Part shown: in pieces, positions 5,019 through 10,145 of the stretch | Layout of the letters: each line of letters begins with the position of its first letter | How positions within the stretch are numbered: position 1 is the first letter of the stretch | Assembly: GCA_903854075.1 (NCBI GenBank) | Contig: CAINVI010000247.1 | Location: forward strand, 1 to 10,145 | Direction: 5' to 3' | Length of the DNA: 10,145 nt | DNA from: Candidatus Pollutiaquabacter sp. | Lineage (GTDB): Bacteria; Bacteroidota; Bacteroidia; AKYH767-A; 2013-40CM-41-45 | Notes under the pieces: generated by a model | The model's input: only the letters and a program-made list of their open reading frames with translations | Database searches by the model: none | What the model was told of the DNA's origin: nothing | Made by a program: the position numbers and the translations under genes

Positions 5019-6084
5019 ATGGCAGGTTGATTGATCCTGCGCAATGATCTGATCGGGATCCGGTCACGCTGCTCAACACATTCACCGCTTCGCGCCAGCG
5101 CAAAACACCGAGAAAGGCAAAGATCAGCGCCTCCTTGAAGTGGAGCAGGTCTGGCGTTCCGACAACCACTTCGCAGTTCACATTTGCCGAAATTTCTGCA
5201 ATCAACGCAGTATTCAATGCACCACCGCCGGAGATTAGAAGTTTAGCTTCTTTTTTAGCAGGAAGGACGGCTGCAAGCTGTACAGCGATATGGCGGATGA
5301 CCGTCGCCAAGCTATCAGCAACCATCAACTCTTCGTCTAACAGTGGAAGAAAATCATGCTCGATATCTTCCCTGCCCAATGATTTAGGAAATGGCCTCGT
5401 GTAATACGGCAGAGCATTTAAACGTTGCAGTAACGAATCATTGATCGAACCGGATGATGCCAGTTTACCGCCATCATCATAAGGTAATCCAATCCGGCCA
5501 GCCAGGTCGTTCAGCAAAAGATTGCAGGGACTAACATCAAATGCTATTCGCCTACCTTCCCTTTCAAAAGAAATATTTGCAATCCCGCCCAGATTAAGGC
5601 AAGCATCGAATGGGGAAAACAATAAGCGGTCGCCGATGGGAACCAATGGCGCACCCTGTCCACCCATAGCAACATCGGCCGTTCGAAAATCACTAACGAC
5701 AGGAAGTCCGCATACAGCGGCAATGGCAGAACCGGCTCCTGCCTGAAAGGTGAATCCGCGATCGGGTTGGTGGAACACGGTATGTCCGTGCGAAGCGACA
5801 AAATCGACCGAATGCGGGTGTCGTTTTTGGAAATCGCAAACTGCTTGTCCCAGGAAATTGCCATAGGCGGCATGTTCTGCCATCAATTCTTCGCCGGTCA
5901 GCTCCGGCAAACTCTGCAAACGCACCAACCAGTCACTAGTATAAGGAAGCGTCTCCGCCGCCAATATAGCATACGACCATTGTTCGCCCTGTAGCTCAAA
6001 TCGACAAAGAGCAATGTCCAACCCATCCATGGAGGTGCCGGACATAAGTCCTATAACGTGATAATGACGCGATACGGTCGACAT
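5017..6084 (-). CDS. anmK: Anhydro-N-acetylmuramic acid kinase
   Basis: AnmK opens the 1,6-anhydro ring of anhydroMurNAc and phosphorylates it with ATP to MurNAc-6-phosphate, returning cell-wall sugar to metabolism in the cytoplasm. From the ATG at 6084 the protein has 355 residues. The frame extends to an ATG at 6162, but the 26 extra residues do not look like the family, whose members start just before the first motif. Visible motifs are V-I-G-L-M-S-G-T-S-M-D-G-L-D near the start, S-H-G-H-T-V-F-H, D-F-R-T-A-D-V-A-M-G-G-Q-G-A-P-L-V-P, L-N-L-G-G-I-A-N-I, D-V-S-P-C-N with D183 at the catalytic-base position, I-S-G-G-G-A-L-N-T, and S-V-T-G-S near the end. The usual D-T-G-P-G-N is here D-V-S-P-C-N, a conservative oddity. 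The gene is convergent with the histone-like gene and divergent from the acyl-CoA dehydrogenase. I found no clear promoter. Confidence 0.93.
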   Translation of the reverse strand: MSTVSRHYHVIGLMSGTSMDGLDIALCRFELQGEQWSYAILAAETLPYTSDWLVRLQSLPELTGEELMAEHAAYGNFLGQAVCDFQKRHPHSVDFVASHGHTVFHQPDRGFTFQAGAGSAIAAVCGLPVVSDFRTADVAMGGQGAPLVPIGDRLLFSPFDACLNLGGIANISFEREGRRIAFDVSPCNLLLNDLAGRIGLPYDDGGKLASSGSINDSLLQRLNALPYYTRPFPKSLGREDIEHDFLPLLDEELMVADSLATVIRHIAVQLAAVLPAKKEAKLLISGGGALNTALIAEISANVNCEVVVGTPDLLHFKEALIFAFLGVLRWREAVNVLSSVTGSRSDHCAGSINLP

Positions 6085-6256
6085 GCTGCTAAGGTACAGA
6101 TTGTCTGAAGTGGTCGGCACGTTCCGCCCGGGATACCACCGACTTTTAATTTGCCATTTCACGTTCTGAATAGTAGTTTCGCTAACCCGAACGAAAACCT
6201 ATTATGGTTTTCAATGTTATAAAAATCAAACACTTACACATTCATACCCAACGTAT

Positions 6257-7399
6257 ATGAATTTCGAATTGACCGAAGAACACCTGATGATTCAGCAAGC
6301 AGCCCGTGATTTTGCACAAAACGAGCTAAAGCCCGGTGTTATCGAACGTGATGAGCATCAAAAATTTCCTGCCGAGCAAGTCAAAAAGATGGGAGAACTC
6401 GGATTCATGGGTATGATGGTTAGTCCGGAATACGGCGGAGGCGGAATGGATACCGTTTCCTATGTTTTAGCAATGGAAGAAATTTCCAAAGTGGACGCTT
6501 CTTGCTCTGTGGCGATGTCAGTAAACAATTCATTGGTTTGCTGGGGTCTTGAAACGTACGGCACGGAAGAACAAAAACGTAAATACCTGGTACCTCTTGC
6601 CAAAGGTGAAATCATCGGCGCATTTTGTTTGTCGGAACCTGAAGCTGGATCAGACGCTACGTCGCAGCACACCACGGCCATCGATCATGGCGATCATTAC
6701 TTGCTGAACGGAACCAAAAACTGGATCACGAATGGTTCTTCCGCCAGCGTTTACCTGGTCATCGCACAAACAGATGTCGCTAAGGGTCACAAGGGTATCA
6801 ATGCTTTCATCGTAGAGAAAGGCTGGCCTGGTTTCACGATTGGTCCAAAAGAAAATAAAATGGGAATCCGCGGCAGTGATACCCACTCGCTGATGTTCAC
6901 GGATGTAAAAGTTCCGAAAGAAAATCGCATCGGCGAAGACGGATTCGGCTTCAAGTTTGCTATGAAGACGCTGACCGGTGGACGAATAGGTATCGCTGCG
7001 CAAGCGCTCGGCATTGCATCCGGCGCTTACGAACTGGCGTTGCAATATTCCAAAGAGCGGAAAGCCTTTGGAAAAACCATATCGGAACATCAGGCGATTC
7101 AGTTCAAATTAGCCGACATGGCGACTGCTATTGAGGCGGCACGACTAATGACACTCAAGTCAGCGTGGGAAAAAGACAACGGATTGGATTATGCACTCAC
7201 CTCTTCGATGGCCAAACTGTTTGCTTCACAGGCAGCTATGGAAATTACCGTGGAGGCGGTTCAGGTGCATGGCGGATACGGTTATGTGAAAGAATTCCAC
7301 GTGGAGCGACTCATGCGTGATGCTAAAATCACTCAGATCTACGAAGGGACTTCTGAAGTACAAAAAATCGTTATTTCCCGCTCTATTCTGGGCAAATAA
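6257..7399 (+). CDS. Acyl-CoA dehydrogenase (short/branched-chain type)
   Basis: This encodes 380 residues, the usual length for the soluble FAD-dependent acyl-CoA dehydrogenases that make a trans-2,3 double bond in acyl-CoA during fatty-acid or branched-chain amino-acid breakdown and pass electrons to electron-transfer flavoprotein. Signatures are G-A-F-C-L-S-E-P-E-A-G-S-D (121-133), N-G-T-K-N-W-I-T-N-G (151-160), R-K-A-F-G-K-T-I-S-E-H-Q-A-I-Q (268-282), V-Q-V-H-G-G-Y-G-Y (336-343) and I-Y-E-G-T-S-E (361-367). E363 is the catalytic base in the position used by short- and medium-chain enzymes, not the isovaleryl-type position. The exact acyl chain cannot be told. The start at 6257 fits the family N-terminus. 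No consensus promoter was found in the 172 nt shared with anmK. The next gene starts 13 nt after the stop, so read-through into the polysaccharide genes is likely. Confidence 0.94.
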   Translation: MNFELTEEHLMIQQAARDFAQNELKPGVIERDEHQKFPAEQVKKMGELGFMGMMVSPEYGGGGMDTVSYVLAMEEISKVDASCSVAMSVNNSLVCWGLETYGTEEQKRKYLVPLAKGEIIGAFCLSEPEAGSDATSQHTTAIDHGDHYLLNGTKNWITNGSSASVYLVIAQTDVAKGHKGINAFIVEKGWPGFTIGPKENKMGIRGSDTHSLMFTDVKVPKENRIGEDGFGFKFAMKTLTGGRIGIAAQALGIASGAYELALQYSKERKAFGKTISEHQAIQFKLADMATAIEAARLMTLKSAWEKDNGLDYALTSSMAKLFASQAAMEITVEAVQVHGGYGYVKEFHVERLMRDAKITQIYEGTSEVQKIVISRSILGK

Positions 7400-7412
7400 T
7401 CCGCCGTATGGC

Positions 7413-8177
7413 ATGAATCACTTACTCTACCGGATCGCACTCGTTGTTACCGTCATCGCATTGATGAGCGGATGTGTGCCGCAAAAAGAAGTGGTATACT
7501 TTCAAGGTGACATTCCCGCGTTAGCACAAACCGATTCTTTCCGCCTTCAAATTTTCGAGGGCGACATTCTTTCCATCAACGTATTCACTACGCACACTGA
7601 AGCATACCCGTATCTTGCTGTACCGGCAGACCGTCCGGCGGGCGATACTCGTTCACTTTATGAACGCGGCTACATCGTACGCGACAGCGGTATCGTTACG
7701 TTGCCGCTGATAGGCAATATCGCTTTGGACGGACTAACGCTCAACGATGCGTCAAAAAAGATTGAAGGAACGTTCAAGAACTACTTTGACGATCCAATTG
7801 TTACCGTAAAAAAACTAAACTTCAAAGTAACCGTACTTGGCGAAGTAAATAAACCGGGATTGTACACGGTCATGAACGAGCGCGCAACGCTTCCCGAAGT
7901 GCTGGGAATGGCAGGCGATCTGACGCAGTTGGCCGATCGCACCAACCTTCGGCTTATACGTTCTGAGAACGGCGCCTCCAACGCTTTCACCATCGACCTG
8001 ACGAATGGCAGCAGCCTGACGGCCGAGGTGTATTATGTTCATCCCGATGATGTCGTTTACGTATCTCCTACGCGTAAGCGAGCGCTGCAGAATACCAGTC
8101 CTTCAATCATTGTTTTCACGTCCATACTGACTACAGTAGCCGTACTCATCACTGCTTTCGTAGCTGTTACCCGCTGA
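7413..8177 (+). CDS. Wza-like polysaccharide export lipoprotein
   Basis: This encodes 254 residues from the ATG at 7413, which gives a proper lipoprotein signal (hydrophobic run ending L-M-S-G-C, C21). The longer open frame upstream overlaps the acyl-CoA dehydrogenase and lacks such a start. The polysaccharide-export domain (about residues 43-135) has L-Q-I-F-E-G-D-I-L-S-I-N-V and D-S-G-I-V-T-L-P-L-I-G-N-I, and one SLBB domain (about 137-187) has V-L-G-E-V-N-K-P-G-L-Y. A hydrophobic helix at 231-252 near the C-terminus would cross the outer membrane, as the last helix of Wza does. It is shorter than E. coli Wza, with one SLBB domain, as is usual in Bacteroidota. It should form the outer-membrane exit for a capsule or exopolysaccharide and dock to the co-polymerase encoded 2 nt downstream. 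Confidence 0.9.
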   Translation: MNHLLYRIALVVTVIALMSGCVPQKEVVYFQGDIPALAQTDSFRLQIFEGDILSINVFTTHTEAYPYLAVPADRPAGDTRSLYERGYIVRDSGIVTLPLIGNIALDGLTLNDASKKIEGTFKNYFDDPIVTVKKLNFKVTVLGEVNKPGLYTVMNERATLPEVLGMAGDLTQLADRTNLRLIRSENGASNAFTIDLTNGSSLTAEVYYVHPDDVVYVSPTRKRALQNTSPSIIVFTSILTTVAVLITAFVAVTR

Positions 8178-8179
8178 GC

Positions 8180-10145
8180 ATGCGCACGAACATTCAACCG
8201 ACGACGAATAAGAAAGAAGATGAGATCGATCTTCGTCAATTGGCATTAACAATGCGTAGCAGATGGTATTATTTTGTTTTGTCGTTTATAATTTTGGGAT
8301 GCCTGGCCTTCTTGTACAGCAAGTTTACACAACCGATTTACGAAGCACGCACCAGTATTCTGATTAAAGACTCGAAAAACTCTTCAAAGAATATCGAAGA
8401 CATCCTTTCCGGCGACCTCTTCGGCAACTCCAAAAACGTAGCGACCGAAATTGGCATTCTCCGCTCCCGTTCTGTTTTGAAGGAGGCCGCCGATGATTTA
8501 CAACTCGGCGTGAGTTATTTCGACGAAAACCAACTGCTGAGAAAGCCGCTTTACCAGACTGCACCTTTTGCCGTAAAAAATCTTTACGTGGGTGAAGCCT
8601 TAAAAAACTCAACGTTTAGTATTCAGTTGATCAGTAAGGAAAACTTCCGACTGACCCTGATCTCGGAGCATCCGGAGGCAGAAGAGTTCACCTACGAGAA
8701 CATGCATCGTTTTGGAGAAACTATTTCCACACGTTATTTCACCCTGCTAATCGATCGCGTTGACAGTAATAGTAGCGGCACTTCGAAAACAGACTATTCC
8801 TTCACCTTGAACTCGGACAATGCGCTGTACACGTATTATTCCGCGAACCTAAAAGCGGAGGCAATGAACAAGGATGCCACCATCGTTGAGGTGACCTTAC
8901 GTGATGAAGTAAAACAACGGGCCAAGGATTTCCTGGATGCGCTTGGGCGTGCTTACATCAACCAGGATGTCAAGGACAAATCTTCTGTTGCAGGACTGAC
9001 ATTGAAATTTGTGGACGAACAGCTGGATGAAATCAGCAAGACGCTCAACACCACCGAACAGGCGCTGCAACAATTCAAAGAAGAAAAAGGAACCGTCAAC
9101 CTCAGTGAAGAATCCAAAGCTTATCTCGAACGTGTAACTGCCGTTGACGCCGATCGCGCACGTGCTGAACTTGAAATCAAATCACTGGACTATCTGTTCT
9201 ACTACGTTAACAGCAACCGTGACATGGAGCAACTGGCTCCGTCCAGCCTTGGAACACCAGACCCGTTGTTGATCGACCTGATCACACAGCTGAAACAACT
9301 ACAATCCAAACGAAGGACGCTAGCCATTGGCAGCAGCGAAAACTCGCCGGTCGTCCGAAGCATTGACCTTCAAATCGAAGAGACTAAGAACTCACTGATA
9401 GAAAATATTCAATCGCTACGCAATCAAACGAACGTAAACTTGACAGCTCTCCAACAGCAGCTTGCTGGCTATGAGAGTAGCATCCGGAAAATTCCCAATA
9501 TCGAGCGCGAACTTCTTGGCATACAGCGCAACTTCAGTGTCAACGAGAATATTTACCTCTATCTCTTGCAGAAAAAAGCGGAAACCAATATTGCCAAAGC
9601 AACCGCTGTCTCCGACAACAAAGTGCTTGACGCTGCTGAGGTTAGTGATGCGCCTGTCGTTCCCAACAACAAGGCGATAGTTTTATTGGCAATGCTGGTA
9701 GCCATCGGATTACCGATAGTCATCATCACGCTCCAGTCGTACGTCAAAAACACCATCAGCAATCGCGAAGACGTAGAGAAGTTGTCCAAAGTTCCGATTA
9801 TCGGTGTCGTAGGACACCACGCCAGTTCCGAACGAATGGTAGTTTCGGGCAAACCAAAATCAGCGATAGCAGAAGCTTTTCGTTCCATCCGTGCAAATCT
9901 GATGTTTCTCGGACTGGCCGATCAACACAAAACAGTACTTATCACTTCATCTGTTGGCGGCGAAGGCAAATCGTTCACCACGCTTAACCTGGCAGCAGTG
10001 CTTGCGCTGCAACATTACAAAGTGATTGTTGTTGGCATGGACCTACGCAAGCCGCAACTTTACCAGGATTTCGGCATCGCCAACGACGAAGGTGTTTCGA
10101 ATTACCTGATTGGACAAGCACCGTTATTGCGTGTCATTCATTCGA
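8180..10145 (+). CDS. Wzc-like polysaccharide co-polymerase / tyrosine autokinase (3' end outside window)
   Basis: The frame opens at ATG 8180, 2 nt after the Wza-like stop, and stays open for 655 codons to the right edge. Such proteins span the inner membrane, set polysaccharide chain length and phosphorylate their own C-terminal tyrosines. Visible in order are a cytoplasmic N-terminus, TM1 (about 30-46), a periplasmic Wzz-type region, long helical coiled-coil stretches (about 270-430), and the G-rich GNVR region with I-P-N-I-E-R-E-L-L-G-I-Q-R-N-F. TM2 follows at about 499-519, then the kinase domain with Walker A V-G-G-E-G-K-S (K597) and Walker A' V-V-G-M-D-L-R-K-P. The usual D-x-D-x-R has G in place of the first aspartate, a form I believe is common in Bacteroidota homologues. 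Walker B and the tyrosine cluster lie past the edge. Confidence 0.92.
   Translation, partial: MRTNIQPTTNKKEDEIDLRQLALTMRSRWYYFVLSFIILGCLAFLYSKFTQPIYEARTSILIKDSKNSSKNIEDILSGDLFGNSKNVATEIGILRSRSVLKEAADDLQLGVSYFDENQLLRKPLYQTAPFAVKNLYVGEALKNSTFSIQLISKENFRLTLISEHPEAEEFTYENMHRFGETISTRYFTLLIDRVDSNSSGTSKTDYSFTLNSDNALYTYYSANLKAEAMNKDATIVEVTLRDEVKQRAKDFLDALGRAYINQDVKDKSSVAGLTLKFVDEQLDEISKTLNTTEQALQQFKEEKGTVNLSEESKAYLERVTAVDADRARAELEIKSLDYLFYYVNSNRDMEQLAPSSLGTPDPLLIDLITQLKQLQSKRRTLAIGSSENSPVVRSIDLQIEETKNSLIENIQSLRNQTNVNLTALQQQLAGYESSIRKIPNIERELLGIQRNFSVNENIYLYLLQKKAETNIAKATAVSDNKVLDAAEVSDAPVVPNNKAIVLLAMLVAIGLPIVIITLQSYVKNTISNREDVEKLSKVPIIGVVGHHASSERMVVSGKPKSAIAEAFRSIRANLMFLGLADQHKTVLITSSVGGEGKSFTTLNLAAVLALQHYKVIVVGMDLRKPQLYQDFGIANDEGVSNYLIGQAPLLRVIHS

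Noticed and set aside
6085..6162. 26-residue N-terminal extension of anmK (start at 6162)
   Set aside because: AnmK proteins begin shortly before the G-L-M-S-G-T-S motif; the ATG at 6084 gives the usual length and catalytic-residue numbering.
6085..6256. Search for promoters in the anmK / acyl-CoA dehydrogenase divergent gap
   Set aside because: Only partial -7-like strings (for example TACCTTAG on the minus strand near 6091-6098) without a spaced TTG; nothing listed.
7317..7412. N-terminal extension of the Wza-like protein overlapping the acyl-CoA dehydrogenase
   Set aside because: The ATG at 7413 gives a clean lipoprotein signal peptide; the extension would bury it.

Overview
The window looks like a chromosomal segment of a Bacteroidota (Bacteroidetes) bacterium. 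Three things point there. (1) The clearest promoters match the phylum's sigma factor consensus, TTG-N19-21-TAnnTTTG, and there are no Shine-Dalgarno-like leaders. (2) There are several small lipoproteins and secreted proteins of types common in this phylum. (3) The export pair is a short Wza-like lipoprotein of about 254 residues followed by a Wzc-like tyrosine kinase with a G-x-D-x-R Walker A' motif. I cannot resolve class or genus. No rRNA, tRNA, CRISPR array, insertion sequence or prophage gene was seen.

Layout. Positions 1-297 (minus) hold the N-terminal part of a secreted glycine-rich protein that runs off the left edge. Positions 298-603 are a gene-free spacer with several inverted repeats. 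Positions 604-885 (minus) encode a tiny secreted lysine-rich protein. Positions 992-1198 (plus) encode a small lipoprotein that is almost only a heavy-metal-binding CPMHP/CPxC module. Positions 1275-1748 (plus) encode a lipoprotein with a Rieske-like fold signature whose cluster-binding histidines are missing. Its stop lies 4 nt from that of a convergent MscS-type channel (1753-2859, minus), and a 14-bp tandem duplication spans both stop codons. An amino-acid dehydrogenase of the Glu/Leu/Phe/Val family (3008-4258, minus) ends in a hairpin terminator at 2896-2917.

The 4259-4454 gap is a divergent promoter region. One consensus promoter drives the dehydrogenase, with a perfect 15-bp palindrome over its expected transcription start. 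The other drives a histone H1-like protein (4455-4925, plus) that has a lysine/alanine-rich body and an aspartate-rich tail. That gene ends in a strong terminator (4991-5018), which abuts the 3' end of a convergent anmK (5017-6084, minus; cell-wall sugar recycling).

On the right, a short-chain/branched-chain-type acyl-CoA dehydrogenase (6257-7399, plus) is followed 13 nt later by a Wza-like polysaccharide export lipoprotein (7413-8177). Two nt after that comes a Wzc-like co-polymerase/tyrosine autokinase (from 8180), which is still open at the right edge. The last two are the start of a capsule or exopolysaccharide operon that continues beyond the window.

Most of the window is ordinary housekeeping and surface biology, and I do not see a clear new multi-gene system. 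The items most worth a second look are the bipolar histone-like protein, the palindromic operator candidate in front of the dehydrogenase, the tandem repeat across two convergent stops, and the nested inverted repeats at 388-461.
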